This document shows, in pieces, positions 12,129-25,810 of a stretch of 64,000 nucleotides of DNA; the stretch's first letter is position 1; each line of letters opens with the position of its first letter. The stretch is taken from assembly GCA_007115705.1 (NCBI GenBank), contig QXEO01002092.1:186001-250000 (forward strand). The letters are read 5' to 3'. Made by a program: the position numbers and the translations under genes. The stretch is from Dactylis glomerata (lineage: Eukaryota > Streptophyta > Magnoliopsida > Poales > Poaceae). The notes beneath the pieces were generated by a model that was given only the letters and a program-made list of their open reading frames with translations, was not told the origin of the DNA and searched no databases.

Positions 12129-13501
12129 CAATATCATACACCATTTGCAAACACGTGATTAATGAGTTTAATCACAGGGTGATATTGGATTGCGGAACAA
12201 GTAAAGAGTACTTGATGTGAATGAGATTGAACTAGGTATGGCGATGCCGATGATCGAATCTCGGGTAAGTAAAATATCACGAGACAAAAGAATTTGTATA
12301 CGGGATTAATTGAATCCTGATATCGTGGTTCACCGATAATGATCTTCATTGAATATGTGGGAGTCAATATGGATTTTCAGATCCCGCTATTGATTATTGA
12401 TGGTGATCATGTCCACACATTCTCGAATCCGTAGGGTCACACACTTAACGCTCATCGACGCTAGGATAGTTTGGGATTTATGGAAAGTGTTTCAGAGAGT
12501 TACAGAATTGTTCTGAAAAGAGATTAATGATTTATTAATTAATTGAATTAATAATTATTAATACATATATTTATTTACTAGAAATAAATAAGGGCTAAAA
12601 GTAGTCCATAAGTAGTATTGTTAACGGGCTAGTTTTGTAGTCCATTTAGACAAACTACTAAAAAGTTAAAAAGAAAAGGCAAAGAAAAGAAAAGAAAAAA
12701 ATGGCAAAGGAAGGGCGAGCTGGCCAGGGATCCTGGCTCAGCGTCGCTAGCCGATCGGGGCCTCGGCCATGCATTGGCCTTTGACTCATACGATGGGTCA
12801 TGCCATAGGCGTTCTTGGCTTTGGGCTGTTTTTCAGCCATGCAACATGCAGGCCGTCAGACGACAGCGCAGCACCGCGTGTGAGGAGGACGAGGATTGCC
12901 TCGATGCGTTGTTGCTTGCGTTTGATGCAATATTTGTTTGTTGATTGGTCAAGTAAACGCAGATGTGCATCATAAGTTTTGTTGTGCCCCGCACACCTAT
13001 AAAAGAAGCAGACCACCGTAGGTTTAGGTTTTGACCTAATACCAAAAACTGTTTCAGCCGGCACCGTCTCTGTTTTTTGTAGTATTTTCTAGCTCTAGTT
13101 TGACTAGATCTTTAGCCTTTCTTCTTCCACCTCGCGTGCATAGGCGAAGCCCTGCCTGTAGATACTCTCCACCATAAGCACCACTTCGTCATGCTGCTGA
13201 TCCCATTTACTACTCCACCATACCTTGCTGGACCGAGGAGGAGGAGGAGTCGTTGTGCTGTACGTGTGCAACGCTCAGAGGCGCCACCCGTTGTGGCGCT
13301 TGGATCGGATTGGATCGCGAGGAGGAGACGCTGGTATGACTACGTCGACCACGTTCATGTGAATGTTTCTACTGTACAATCTATAAGGGTATATAGATCT
13401 AATCTCTCTCGCTCATTGTTTTGCATCTCGTAGATCAGATCTTGGCTGTTTCTGTTCGTCTTCGTAGGAAAATTTTGTTTTCCATGCTGCGAAACCCATC
13501 A
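12129..13501 (+). mobile_element. Copia 3' LTR, second part
   Basis: The LTR interrupted at 4108 resumes here and ends with CA at 13501. A TATA box, TATAAAAG, lies at 12998-13005, and the final segment (about 13430-13501) resembles the R/U5 end of BARE/Angela-type LTRs. No primer site follows it, consistent with a 3' LTR. The 36 bp that follow (13502-13537) are the only stretch not assigned to an element; their last five bases (TGGTG, 13533-13537) would be the target duplication of element D, but its partner is outside the window. Confidence 0.8.
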
Positions 13502-13537
13502 CTTTAGTGGGAGCCGTAGCTACTCCAAGTTGTGGTG

Positions 13538-14970
13538 TGATGTCTATACATGCATCTGTTCTTATAGATAGTGTTGGGCCTCCAAGTGCAGAGGTTTGTA
13601 GAGCAGCAACAAGTTTCCCTTAAGTAGATCACCCAAGGTTTATCGAACTCAGGGAGGAAGAGGTCAAAGCTATCCCTCTCAAACAACTCTGCAATTATGA
13701 TATAGAAAGTCTCTTATGTCCCCAACACACCCAATACACTTGTCAGATGTATAGGTGCACTTGTTCGGTGAAGAGATAGTGAAATACAAGTAGTAGTGAT
13801 GATTATAAGTAGTAACTGTAATATGAAATAAGTATCGCTGCGAGCAAACATGTAACAAAACTGAAAGGAAACGATGTGTAATGCTTGAAAACAAGGCCTA
13901 GGGATCATACTTTCACTAGTGGAGACACTCAATAAATATAACATAATTGAACTAATAGATACTATCATCAATATGCAACTCAAAATAATTCTTCAATGGA
14001 AAACAAACACTAATCATGCGTAGGGCTACGAAGCACTCCTCAAAGTCCATATATACCCAAACTAGATTATCCCACACTATCACCATGAACGCACTAGATG
14101 GTTCCAACAAACACCAACAATTCATAGAGACATTAACCAAAAAGATACACATGATGCGCACACTAGTCACCTTCACACCATGCTACAAGGTATCTCCGGA
14201 GATTACAAATATAAAGCACGGGAGTAGCATAATATCTAAATAATAATATCTACCAATTCAACTAGATACAAAGCTCACGATCACATAAAGATCACATCAT
14301 GGGAGAGAGAGGTGAACCACATAGCTACCGGTAGAGCCCTCAACCTCCGGGGAGAACTACTCCCTCCTCATCATAGGAGACAACAAGGTTGATGGAGATG
14401 GCGGTGAGGTTGATGGAGATGGCAGAGACAGCGATGGAGACCGATGGAGATGGCCCCAGGGGCACTTCCCCGTCCCGGCAGGGTGCCGAAACAGAGACTT
14501 CTGTCCCCCGAAATTTGTCAACAGCAGCGGCGGAGCTGCGGAACTCTTTCTAGAAATTTACCGATTCCTTTAGGGTTTTCCGTCGGGAGGCCTCTTATAG
14601 GCAAAGGGGCGTCGTCAAGAGTGGACCAGGGGCTCCTCACCACAGGTGGGCGTGGCCAGGGCTGGGCCGCGCCTCCTCATGGTGTGGCCAGCCTCTGGCC
14701 CTTCTTCGGCTCTCGTTCAGTCCTTGTCCTTCGTCCGGAAAAAATAAGACTTCTGGAACTTGTTTCGTCCAATTTCAAGAATATTTCCTGTGTAGCTTTT
14801 CTGAAACACAAAAACAGTAGAAAATAGGGAACTGGCACTGTGGTATCTTGTCAATAGGTTAGTTCCGGAAATTGCATAAAAATGCCATGAAGTGTAACGA
14901 AACACAAGGCAAATGGTGTAAAAACAAACATGGAGCATCAAAAATTATAGATACGTTTGAGACATATCGG
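13538..14970 (-). repeat. 3' LTR of element D
   Basis: A 1,433-bp LTR on the minus strand, similar to the LTRs of element F. On its sense strand it begins with a mutated terminus (CGATATGTCTC for TGATACGTCTC) and ends AGACATCA at plus 13538. Internal sequence GGGGATGC, a polypurine-like box, abuts it at 14971. A GC-rich hairpin lies at 14635-14689, upstream of a degenerate TATA region near 14595. Confidence 0.85.
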
Positions 14971-15262
14971 CATCCCCAAGCTTAACTCCTGCTCGTCCTC
15001 GAGTAGATAAGTGATAACAAAACAATAATTTTTGAGGTGACATGCACCATCATAATTTGATCAACAAGGTAGAGCATTGAGTGTTGAGATCAAAGAACTT
15101 AAAACATGGGCATGAAAGACATAATCTTGATAGAAGAAACTTAGCAACCATGTTATAACATGAAAAGAAACACAAAGGAAAGATCATGAAAATGAAACAA
15201 TGAAAGTCACGTGTGCGTTTCAACCATATGAAAACATAGCAAATGGTTTTCAGCATGTCCCT
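14971..15262 (-). other. Element D, last part of its 3' non-coding region and polypurine tract
   Basis: On the minus strand this ends in AAGCTTGGGGATGC next to the LTR, the same box found before the 3' LTRs of F, G and H. No coding potential is seen. It is cut at 15262 by element E; TCCCT at 15258-15262 is repeated at 22282-22286. Confidence 0.8.
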
Positions 15263-16910
15263 TGATGCGACCGAGTTGATGAAGTAAATAACTGGCCCGT
15301 TGGGAACCCCAAGAGGAAGGTGTGATGAATATAGCAGTAAGGTTTTTTCCTCAGTTAAGAAACCAAGGTTTATCATTTAGGAGAAGAGCAGACAATTATG
15401 ACTAAAGGTGATGCTTGCTAGTTTGCGATAGGTTTAGACAATTTATATATGGTGCCTCGTCTAAGCTTTGCTTGCTAGCTACAATGCGGAACCTGCACAC
15501 AACACAACCAAATACTTTGTTCCTAACTTGCGATGAGGTTGTCAATCTCACCGATTTGCTTGAAACAAAGGGTATGAGCGTATCGAGTGGAAAATGATAA
15601 TAGTATGCGAGTAAAGTAAATAATACGAGTAAAGTAAACATGTGATAGCAATATGATGGAAATAGGACCGGGGTCCACAGTTCACTAGTGGTGTCTCTCC
15701 ATAAGATAAATAACACATGCTGGGTAAACAAATTACAGTTGGGTAATTGATACAATAAAGATAACATGATATGTCAAGAAGATCACTATGAGATTTACTC
15801 TGGGCATTACAACAAAATACATAGACCGCCATCCAACTGCATCTATGACTAATAATCCACTCACGGGGATATCGTCCGAACACCCTATGAGTATTAAGTT
15901 GTGAATAACAGATAATTGCATTAAGCAAAGTGTGTAATGTAAACATAGCATATGCCCTTGAGCATAGGAATGTTGTTTTCTCCCTAGTAGTAATAGCACA
16001 TCTACAACCTTAGGAGTTTTTGTCACTCCCTCAGATTAAATAGAGGCATGAACCCACTATCGAGCATAAATACCCCCTCTTGGAGTCACTAGCAACTACT
16101 CGGCCAAGATAGCTACTAACAACGGAGAGCATGCAAGATCATAAACAACATAGAGATAACATAAGATATATTTAGGTATAGCAACTCAATCATAACACCA
16201 ATATTCATCGGATCCCAACAAACCAAACATGTAGAATTACATAACGGTGATCTCAATCATGTAGGGCAGCTCATGAGATCTAAACATGAAGCACATGGTG
16301 GAGAAGATAACCATCTAGCTACTACTATGGACACATAGTCAAAGGTAGACTACTCACTCATCGCTCTGGAGGCAAGCATGGCGATGAAGAAGACCTTCGG
16401 TGGTGATTCCCCTCTCCGGCAGGGTGCGGGAAGAGCTTCTGGACCCTCCCGATCTCGGGTCGACGACGGCGGTGGATCGCGATGTGTTTCTAGAAAATTG
16501 ATCGGGTACTTAGGTTTTTCCCATTGGGGGGTCTTTATAGGCGAAGGGGTGATGTCAGAGGTGGCCCCAGGCCCCCTCACACCATGGTGGCGCGGCCAGG
16601 GCCTAGGCCGCACCAGCCTGGTGTGAGCCCGGCCTGTGGCCCCTCTCCTACTCCTCTTTGGATCCCTGGAAGCTCCCAAACAAAATAAGACTTCAGGAAC
16701 TTGTTTCATCCAATTCTGAGAATATTTCCTGTGTATCACTTCTAAAACACAAAAACAGCAAAAAATAGGGAACTGGCACTATGGCGACTTGTTAATAGGT
16801 TAGTTTCAGAAAATGCATAAAAGTGTTACGAAGTGTAATGAAACAGTAGGCAAATGGTGTAAAAACAAGCATGGAGCATCAAAAATTATAGATATGTTTG
16901 AGATGTATCA
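15263..16910 (-). repeat. 3' LTR of element E
   Basis: On the minus strand it runs from TGATACATC at 16910 to CGCATCA at 15263. It contains a conserved GC-rich hairpin at 16575-16626 and a TATA-like CTATAAAGA near plus 16535. Confidence 0.9.
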
Positions 16911-19487
16911 AGCATCCCCAAGCTTAACTCCTGCTCATCCTCGAGTAGGTAAGTGATAACAAAAGAATAATTTTTGAGGTGACATGCACCTACACAATCT
17001 TGATCATATATGTAAGCATTTATGAGCTGGGATCATAAGAACTTAAAACATGGGCATGAATATATAATCTTAACAATAAGAAACTTAGCAACCATGTTGT
17101 AAACATGCAAATAAACACAAATAAAAGATCATGAAAATGAAACAATGAAAGTCAAACGTGTGTTCAAATCATAAGGAAAAACATACAAATGGTTTTCAGC
17201 TTGTCCTTCATAGAGAGCAAAACATAAATGCATAGGACACCTTCAAGTTTAAGAGGACGACTAGATACAAATAATTTTAGAACAAGTGAAACCAACAATA
17301 TGAATCAATCAATGAAAACTTTGGGATAGTGCACATTATACTCAGAATGACAACTATGCTCTCTTAATGGTGCATAAAGATAGAAGGTGGTGACTCAACA
17401 TAAAAGTAAGAAAGGTCCTTCGCGGAGGGAAGCAGTGATTAAACATGTGCTAGAGCTTTTCATTTATAAAACAGAGAGATAAAACTTGAGTTTTGAGAGG
17501 TGGTTGCTTTTGTCAATGACTAGCAATAGGGTTCTTACTATCTTCTATACAAAAATGAAGCAAGTTTTCGAGAGAGAGATTGACACTTTTGTGCTCTTTT
17601 ATAAAGCTTGGCACTCCTCCCCACCTTTTTTCCTTTCTCAAACCATGGCTAACCGATTCTATCGGGTGCCCACCAACATTCACATACCATGGAGGAGTGC
17701 CTTTTTCTTTTCTTTTTTCTCTTTTTTTTGGAATAAGCAATATGGAAGATAGCAAATCCGACCACTACGTCCCCATGAGCTGAAAATAGTGTCACAAAAC
17801 GAGAAGTGTTTTGAAGGTTTTTTCAAAGGTAGCACATGAAAATTTACTTGGAATGGCTTACAAATACCATACATAGGAATTTATAGTGGACACAATGGAA
17901 AACTTGGTTTTTAGGGAGTTGGATGCACGAGTAGAGCTCATACTCAGTACAAGGCGAGGGCAAGCAAAAGACTGGGAGCGACCGACTAAGAGAGCAATAA
18001 TGGCCATAATCATGCAAAGCGACAAAGCAACATTAAAAGAAGCATAAGATGGCATCAAAAGTCAAAAACTAAATGATCATGAAGGCTATTGGCAACTTTG
18101 GATGAGTCTAACATGTGTGAGCATGCGCCAAGTCAACCCAAATAAAGCATCAAGAAGAAAACCAAAATAATGCTTCCAAACAATAAAAACAACACATGAT
18201 TTTTTTCAAAGGCTCATTAAGCAATCTTAGTTATTTGAGACAAGTCATGCTACTGCAAAACCACTAAGCATACCATCAAAAAGACATCAAGCATAACATG
18301 AAAAAGCCTAAGCCGCAGTTTACACAAGCTCCTTCTTGTACCACTATTTTGCATAAAGCTTTTCCTCTTTTCCAACACCATTTGAAACTTTTATAAACAC
18401 CTCTTTTGATGAATACCAATAAATATCAGAGGAAAAAATACACCTTGATAAACAAATATAAGAATATCTGAACACAAATCAAGGCAAAAACAAAAACCAA
18501 AAGCAGTAGCGGAAAAAGAAGAACACTCGATGAACGATAAGAGTGAAAATGGAGTGTTCTTTGCAAATGAAAATGAGTACATCTCCTCCAAAGGAAATTT
18601 GTTGGGGTCCAACCATTTATTGCAGCAAACAAAACAAACTAACTAAGAAAACTAAAACAACTGACACTCCAAGAAAAACACATAGTGCATGAAGCAATAA
18701 AAATATAGTGTTTTGAAAGGCGACCTAATTTTTGCCAATGAAGAAGGGGTGCCTCGGGGGCATCCCCAAGCTTTGACACTTGTACTTCTTGGATATTTCT
18801 TGGGGTGATGCATGGGCATCCCCAAGTTTGAGATTTTGTCCATTCTTCAACTCATCTTATCATTCTCCAATCCCTACACTTGAAAACTTCCTTCATACAA
18901 AACTAAACACAAATCTATTAGCAACATTAGTGTAGCATAACATATAATCAACCTCTTTTTGCTTCAGGTTTCAACCCAAAACCACCACATATATAGCAAA
19001 TACTACTGTAGCAACTTCCCCAAAAGTTTCGTGATCAAAAGAACTCGCAAGAAAGCAATAAAGCGCCATCACAAATATTGGCAAAAATCTATCAAAATAG
19101 AACAGCTGATAAATGTCGAATTTTTGAGGGATTTTCTATTGCTCAAATCAAAAAGTGTTCAACTAACAAAAGTTTGGATATAACCTGGGGCATATGCTCT
19201 AAAAATCGCAGGTCCAAAAGATATACAGAGAATTTATAAAAATTTTTACGGTGCAGCACCAAAAACAGTTTCAGGACAGCAACATCCCTAAATCTTTACC
19301 TCACTTGAATTAGAGGCTTCTCTTGGCACAAAAACAAAATAAACAAGATAAGGAGCAGTTATTATAGTAGTAATGACTTCCAAGCCTCAAATAAAAGAAA
19401 AAGTACTGAAAAGAAAATATTGGGTTATCTCCCAAGAGTGCTTTTCTTTAACGCCTTTGAGCTAGGCGCAGAAAATTGCGAAGATGC
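16911..19487 (-). other. 3' non-coding region of element E
   Basis: About 2.6 kb with no supported coding sequence. On the minus strand it holds three polypurine-like boxes of the type AAGCTTGGGGATG: near 18763-18775, a variant near 18818-18830, and the terminal one at 16911-16924. It is clearly related to the 3' regions of D, F, G and H. Short ORFs here are by-products of this shared non-coding sequence. Confidence 0.75.
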
Positions 19488-20426
19488 TCACATAAGAAAT
19501 ATGAATGGAAGCCAAAAAAAAGCATCAAGGAGCAAATATAAAATACATTTAAGTCTAACCCACTTCCTATGCATAGGAATCTTGTAAGAAAATAGATCAA
19601 AGAAGCGCATAGCCACAAGTATGGGTAGATAAAACAAGAGCAACTTCGGAACTTTCAATATAAAGAGAGGTGTTTTAGTAACATGAGAATTCCAACAACC
19701 ATATTTTCCTCTCTTATAATAATTTTTAGTAGCATCATGAACAAAATCAACAATATAAATATCACACTCACCCTCCTTTGTTAAGCATGGAGGACGATCA
19801 AATAAGGTATTAGTTAAAGAGTTATTCTTATTGGGAGGTAGACATGGGTAGCTTCATTCTTCCTCCTCTTGATCATCACTCTCCTCCTCTTTTTCATCCA
19901 ATGAGCTTCCAGTTTCAGCAATTTCTTCTTCCATAGGCTCCTTCAAGGCATTAGTCTCTTCCGTTGGAGAGCATCTATTAAGATATTTAAGAATATAGCC
20001 ATTTTCTTCCTTGTAATTATCAAAGCAAAATGTAAGTATATCATAAACCTCATATTTATAAGGTGCATCATCAATATTTTCAAGCAAATAAGCAAGTTTG
20101 AATGCACCCTTCCAAGCAATAAATTCTTCAATTTGTTCCACATCATAAAAGTCATAATTTCCATTAATATAAGAAGATATGGTAACATCATGATTATACT
20201 CACATTGAAAAGGGAGGTGTTTATACCTCCTGCAGCAACAAGATCTATCAAAGCAATAAGTAACATTATAAGTAGAGCACACATTTCTAGCAATGATATA
20301 CAATCTATTGATTTGTTCCCATAAGTGTTTCCCTTTTTGTGACAAGCGGTATTCCTCATAATATTTTTGTTGCTCTTCCGTGAACCCACCTTGCCAAAAA
20401 GATTTAGTTTCAAAGAAACCAACCAT
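19488..20426 (-). pseudogene. Element E ORF: zinc-knuckle/acidic protein with a conserved C-terminal HRKW block
   Basis: The frame opens at 20426 (MVGFFETK) and reads to a stop at 19488-19490, 312 residues, with one in-frame TGA at 19854-19856. Residues seen in order are: a helical charged N-terminus (EEQQKYYEEYRLSQ); a CX4HX4C core CRRYKHLPFQC at about residue 65, like a retroviral zinc knuckle but without a clean first CX2C pair; a segment HDVTISSYINGNYDFYD; an acidic linker ending in DDQEEEE; and, after the TGA, a block with DFVHDATKNYYKRGKYG, then LPILVAMRFF and MHRKWVRLK. The same C-terminal block occurs in D and F. It sits where gag sits in related elements, so it may be a diverged Gag. 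I recall similar ORFs in non-autonomous Triticeae Athila-like elements but know no assigned function. Confidence 0.6.
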
Positions 20427-20605
20427 TAATAGAAAGCATGATAAAGCAAGACAATAACAGACCAACAAGAATAACAACTATAGTAGGAACTAATTTTTCT
20501 GTATTTTTATAAAATGATGCAAGTAAAAATAAAGTAAAGCAAAACTTAAAACAAAGTAAAGGATGTGCGTGCAAAAAGTTCCCCTTGCAGAGGTCTTCCA
20601 CTCTT

Positions 20606-20622
20606 CCCCGGCAACGGCGCCA
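20606..20622 (-). other. Primer binding site of element E, tRNA-Asp type
   Basis: The minus strand reads TGGCGCCGTTGCCGGGG, complementary to the 3' end of tRNA-Asp, as is usual for Athila-lineage elements. It lies 11 bases inside the LTR border at 20634. Confidence 0.9.
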
Positions 20623-20633
20623 GAAAAAGAGCT

Positions 20634-22281
20634 TACTGCGACCAAGTTGATGAAGTAAATAACTGGCCCATTGGGAACCCCAAGAGGAAGGTATGATGAA
20701 TATAGCAGCAAGGCTTTTCCCCCAGTTAAGAAACCAAGGTTTATCGTTCAGGAGAAGAGCAGACACTTACGACTAAAGGTGATGCTTGCTAGTTTGCGAT
20801 AGCTTTGGATAATTTATATATGGCGCCTCATCCAAGCTTTGTTTGCTAGCTGCAACGCGGAACCTGCACACAACACAACCAAATACTTTGTTCCCAACTT
20901 GTGATGAGGTTGTCAATCTCACCGGTTTGCTTGAAATAAAGGGTATGAGCGTATCGAGTGGAAAATGATAATAGTATGCAAGTAAAGTAAATAGTATGAG
21001 TAAAGTAAACAGGTGATAACAATATTATGGAAATAGGACCGGGGTCCATAGTTCACTAGTGGTGTCTCTCCATAAGTAAATAACACATGCTGGGTAAACA
21101 AATTACAGCTGGGCAATTGATAGAATAAAGATAACATGATATGTCAAGAAGATCACTATGAGATTTACTCTGGGCATTACAACAAAATACATAGACCGCC
21201 ATCCAACTGCATCTATGACTAATAATCCACTCACGGGGATATCATCCAAACACCCCATGAGTATTAAGTTGCGAACAACAGATAATTGCATTAAGCAAAG
21301 TGTGTAATATAAACAAAACATATGCCCTTGAGCATATGAATGTTGTTTTCTCCCTAGTAGCAACAGCACATCTACAACCTTAGGGGTTTCTGTCACTCTC
21401 TCGGATTAAATAGAGAAATAAACCCACTATCGAGCATAAATACCCCCTCTTGGAGTCACTAGCAACTACACGGCCAAGATAGCTACTAACAACGAAGAGC
21501 ATGCAAGATTATAAACAACATAGAGATAACATAAGATATATTTCAGTATAGCAACTCAATCATAACATCAATATTCATCGGATCCCAACAAACCAAACAT
21601 ATAGAATTATATAACGGTGATCTCAATCATGTAGGGCAGCTCATGAGATCTAAACATGAAGCACATGGTGGAGAAGACAACCATCTAGCTACTGCTATGG
21701 ACCTATAGTCCAAGGTAGACTACTCACTCATCACTCTGGAGGCAAGCATGGCAATGAAGAAGACCTCTAGTGGCGATTTCCCTCTCCGACAGGGTGCCAG
21801 AAAGAGTTTCTGGACCCTCCCGATCTCGGGTCGATGATGGCGGTAGATCATGATGTGTTTCTGGAAAATTGATCAGGTACTTAGGTTTTTCCTATTGGGG
21901 GGTCTTTATAGGCGAAGGGGCAATGTCAGAGGTAGCCCCAGGCCCCCTTACACCATGGCGGCGTGACCATGGCCTGGGCCGCGCTAGCCTGGTGTGAGCC
22001 CGGCCTGTGGCCCCTCTCCTACTCCTCTTCAGATCCCTGGAAGCTCCCGGACAAAATAAGACTTTAGAAACTTGTTTCGTCCAATTCTGAGAATATTTCC
22101 TGTGGATCACTTCTGAAACACAAAAATAGCAGAAATCAGGGAACTAGCACTGTGGCGACTTGTTAATAGGTTAGTTCTGGAAAATGCATAAAAGTGCCAT
22201 GAAGTGTAACAAAACAGTAGGCAAATGGTGTAAAAACAAGCATGGAGCATCAAAAATTATAGATACATTTGAGACGTATCA
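20634..22281 (-). repeat. 5' LTR of element E
   Basis: A 1,648-bp direct repeat of 15263-16910. It begins on the minus strand at 22281 with TGATACGTCTC and ends at 20634. The GC-rich hairpin is at about 21946-22000. It is followed by TCCCT at 22282-22286 and then by element D sequence. Confidence 0.9.
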
Positions 22282-22286
22282 TCCCT

Positions 22287-24572
22287 CATGGAGTAGCAAA
22301 ACATAAATGCATAGGAAACCTTCAAGTTTAAGAGGGCAACTAGAAACAAATAATTTAGGAATAAGTGAAACCAACATCATGAATCAATCAATGAAAACTT
22401 TGGGACAATGAACATTATACTCAGAATGACAACTATGCTCTCTTAGACGGTGCATAAAGGTAGAAGGCAGAGACTCAACATAAAAAGTAAAAGAAAGGCC
22501 CTTCGCAGAGGGAAGTAGTGATTAAACATGTGCTAGAGCTTTTCATTTGTAAAACAGAGAGATAAAAAACTAGATTTTGGGAGGTGGTTGTCTTTGTCAA
22601 CAACTAGCAATGGGGTTTTACTATCTTCCATACAAAAATGAAGCAAGTTTTTGAGAGAGATTGGCACTTTTGTGCTCTTTTATAAAGCTTGACACTCCTC
22701 CTCACCTTTTTTCCTTTCATAAATCATGGCTAACCGATTCCATCGGGTGCCCACCAACATTCACATACCATGGAGGAGTGCCTTTTTCTTTCTTTTTTCC
22801 TTTTTTTCTTTTTGGAATAAATAATATGGAAGATAGCAAATCCGACCACTACGTCCCCATGAGCTAAAAATAGTGTCATAAAATGAGAAGTGTTTTAAAG
22901 GTTTTTGAAAGGTAGCACATAAAAATTTACTTGGAATGGCTTACAAATACCATGCATATGAATTTATAGTGGACACAATGGCAAACTTGGTTTTTGGGAG
23001 TTGGATGCACAAGTAGAGCTCATACTTAGTACAAAATGAGGGCTAGCAAAAGACTGTGAGCGGCCAACTATGAGAGCAATAACGGCCATAATCATGTAAA
23101 GCGACAAAGTAACATTAAAAGAAGCATAAGATGGCATCAAAGGTCCAAAACTAAATGATCATAGAGGCTTATGGTGACTTTGTATGAGTCAAACATGTGT
23201 GAGCATGTGCCAAGTCAACCCAAATAAAGCATCAAAGGAGAAAACCAAAATAATGCTTCCAAATAATTAAAAACAATGCATGATTTTTTTCAAAGGCTTA
23301 TTAAGCAATCTCAGTCATTTGAGACAAGTCATGCTACAGCAAAACCACTAAGTATACTATCAAAAAGATATCAAGCATGACATGCAAAAGCCTAGGCCGC
23401 AGTCTAAACAAGCTCCTTTTTGTACCACTTTTTTGCATGAAACTTTTTCTCTTTTCCAACACCATTCAAACCTTTTTGAGGAAACTCTTTTGATGAAAAC
23501 CAAAATGGACCAGTGGTCAAAATATACCTTGATGCAAAGATAAAAGAAGATCTGAACAAAAATCAAGGCAAAAAACAAAAGCTAAACACAGTAGCAGAAA
23601 AAGAGAACACTCGTTGAACGAAAAGAGTGAAAACTAGAGTGTTCTTGGCAATGAAAAATTGAGTTCATCTCCCTCTAAAACAACATGATGTGATCAAACC
23701 ATTTATTGCAGCAAACAAAATAAAAGGAAAACTGAAAGCAAAAACAATTGACGCTCCAAGGAAAATGCATAGTGCATAAAGCAATAAAAATATAGTGTCT
23801 TGAAAGGTGACATGATTTTTGCCGATGAAGAAAGCGGTGCCTCGGGGGCATCCCCAAGCTTTGACACTTGTACTTCTTGGGTATTTCTTTGGGTGGCATG
23901 GGCATCCCCAAGATTGAGCTTTTGTCCATTCTTCATCTCATCTCATCATTCTCCAATCCCTACACTTGAAAACTTCCTTCATACAAAACTTAACACAATT
24001 CTATTAGCAACATTAGCATAAGCATGATAGTAAATCAACCCTTTTGGTTCAGGTTTCAACTCAAAACCACCACATATAAAGCATATACTACTGTAGCAAC
24101 TTCCCCAAAAGTTTCGTGATCAAAAGAACTCAAAAGGAAAGCGATAAAGCGGCAAACACAAATATTGGCAGAAATCCATCAAAACAGAACAGCTGATAAA
24201 GGTTGAATTTTTAGAAGGTTTTCTGTTATTCAAATCAAAACGTGTATAACTAATGAAAGTTTGGATATAACCTGGGGCATATGCACAAGAAATTGCAGGT
24301 CGAAAAGATGTACTGAGAATTTTCAAGAATTTTTATGGTGCAGCACCGAAATCTATTTCAGGACAGCAACATCCCCAAATCTTACCTCACTCAAATTAGA
24401 GGTTCTCCTTGGCACAACAACGAAATAAAAAGGACATGAGAGGTTATTATAGTAGTAATAACTTCCAAGACTCAAATAAAAGAAAAATAATTGAAAGTAA
24501 AACATTAGGTTATCTTCCAAGAGTGCTTTTCTTTAACACCTTTGAGCTAGGCGCAGTAATTTGCAAAGGTGC
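22287..24572 (-). other. Element D 3' non-coding region
   Basis: About 2.3 kb of D's own 3' region resumes after element E. It is strongly similar to the 3' regions of E, F, G and H, including two internal polypurine-like boxes on the minus strand near 23847 and 23902. No supported coding sequence is seen. Confidence 0.75.
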
Positions 24573-25179
24573 TCATGTGGGCGTCATATAAGAGCTTAAG
24601 GCAAAGGCGCCATGTAAGAACTTGAAGCAATAGAGAGCATCAAAAAGCAAATGTGAAAGACATTTAAATCTGAACCACTTCCTATGAAAAATAATCTTGT
24701 TAAGAGACAAGTCATGAAAGCGCAAAGCAAAAAGCATAGGAAGGCAAAACAAGTACAAGTTCAAGAGTTACAACATAAAGAGGGGAAACTCAATATTGTT
24801 GAGATCCATCAAACCATGTTTTCCTCTCTCATAATAACTTTCAGTAGCATCATGAATAGAACTAACAATATAACTATCACATAAAGCATCCCTATCATGA
24901 GCCACATGCGTAAAATAATTAATACTCCCCACATAAACAATCATAGTAGGAACAGATTCAACAGAATAATTATTCTCATCACCATAATCATCAAAAATAG
25001 GAGACATATTGTAATCATAACTAATTTTCTCCTCAAAAGTAGGTGAACTAAAAACATTATACTCATCATTGTAACCATCATAGACTAGAGGTTTAGTATC
25101 ATCACAAGCTAGAGAACAACTATTTCGCAAAGCATATTCATCAAACATATCATCATAAGAAGGAACATGGATAGTACTA
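24573..25179 (-). pseudogene. Element D ORF, C-terminal part (conserved HDAT/HRKW block), split by the MULE
   Basis: This is the 3' half of D's ORF, cut from 43929-44521 by the MULE. It encodes an acidic, tyrosine-rich stretch (DEYALRNSCSLACDD onward), then DSYIVSSIHDATESYYERGK, and finishes with a hydrophobic segment and FHRKWFRFK before a stop at 24573. One in-frame TAA at 24768-24770 interrupts it; F has CAA at this point, so it is a C-to-T change. The protein is very close to that of F (31292-32193) and shares its C-terminal block with E. Function is unknown. Confidence 0.65.
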
Positions 25180-25279
25180 GGGATTTCTATTTTCGTGCCC
25201 TTGGGTCCTTAGTTGTGCTCAGTTTTCCCCAGCCGCTTAGTTTTTCCTCAGTTTTCCCCAAGCCCTTATCTGAAACCCT
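25180..25279 (+). repeat. Left terminal inverted repeat of the MULE
   Basis: It starts GGGATTTCTATTTTCGTGCC and its 100 bases match the reverse complement of 43820-43919 with about ten mismatches. The motif CTCAGTTTTCCCC occurs within it and recurs in altered form inside the element. Confidence 0.9.
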
Positions 25280-25810
25280 CAGAATGAGCTCAGACGGGAG
25301 GATTCCCGTTTAGTTGACTGTTCCGTGCTGACGTGTGGGGCCGCATCATGTGGGGCCGTGTCGCGTGGGGCTGGTAGAAATGGACCGCGTGGGACTGGAC
25401 GAGACCGTGTTTGGTTGTACGTGAGAGCTCGGTTCTGTCTCTCTCAGCCCAAATTGGTATTACCTTTTCAAAGCACCTTTTCAGAGCGGCTTTTCCCCCC
25501 TCTCTCTCTATAACAGTTCTCTCTCTTTTCACCTAATTAGTATTAAATCTAGAGAAGCTTCTATTTCTATCTTTCTTCAATGATTGTTGCCTTTTGGCCC
25601 TCATTTTTTGCCCAATATGGTAACAAATCTAGTAGCAAATCTAGAAGCTAGTATAGGATAAATTCACAGCAGCATAATAAATCTAGAAAACTAAGTATAA
25701 TACATAAACTGCATACTACAGCTAAAAGCAGCCAATATCAATGTTAATGTTCACGACAAACTAAACTAAAAATAATATAAGACGCAATGTATGCCCAACA
25801 TGAAGGTTCT

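Larger units (their letters stand above)
15263..22281 (-). mobile_element. Element E: non-autonomous Athila-like LTR retrotransposon, minus orientation
   Basis: A complete 7,019-bp insertion with a perfect 5-bp duplication TCCCT (15258-15262 and 22282-22286). Both LTRs are 1,648 bp. The primer site is complementary to tRNA-Asp. The internal domain of 3.7 kb has one ORF of unknown function in the gag position, then a long non-coding region, and no RT, RNase H or integrase. The LTRs differ by several per cent by eye (one terminus reads TACTGCG instead of TGATGCG), so this insertion is older than H or the LARD-like element. Confidence 0.9.

Noticed and set aside
24768..25148. Stand-alone small host gene on the minus strand
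   Set aside because: It is the 3' half of an ORF in element D interrupted by the MULE, and matches the ORF of F.
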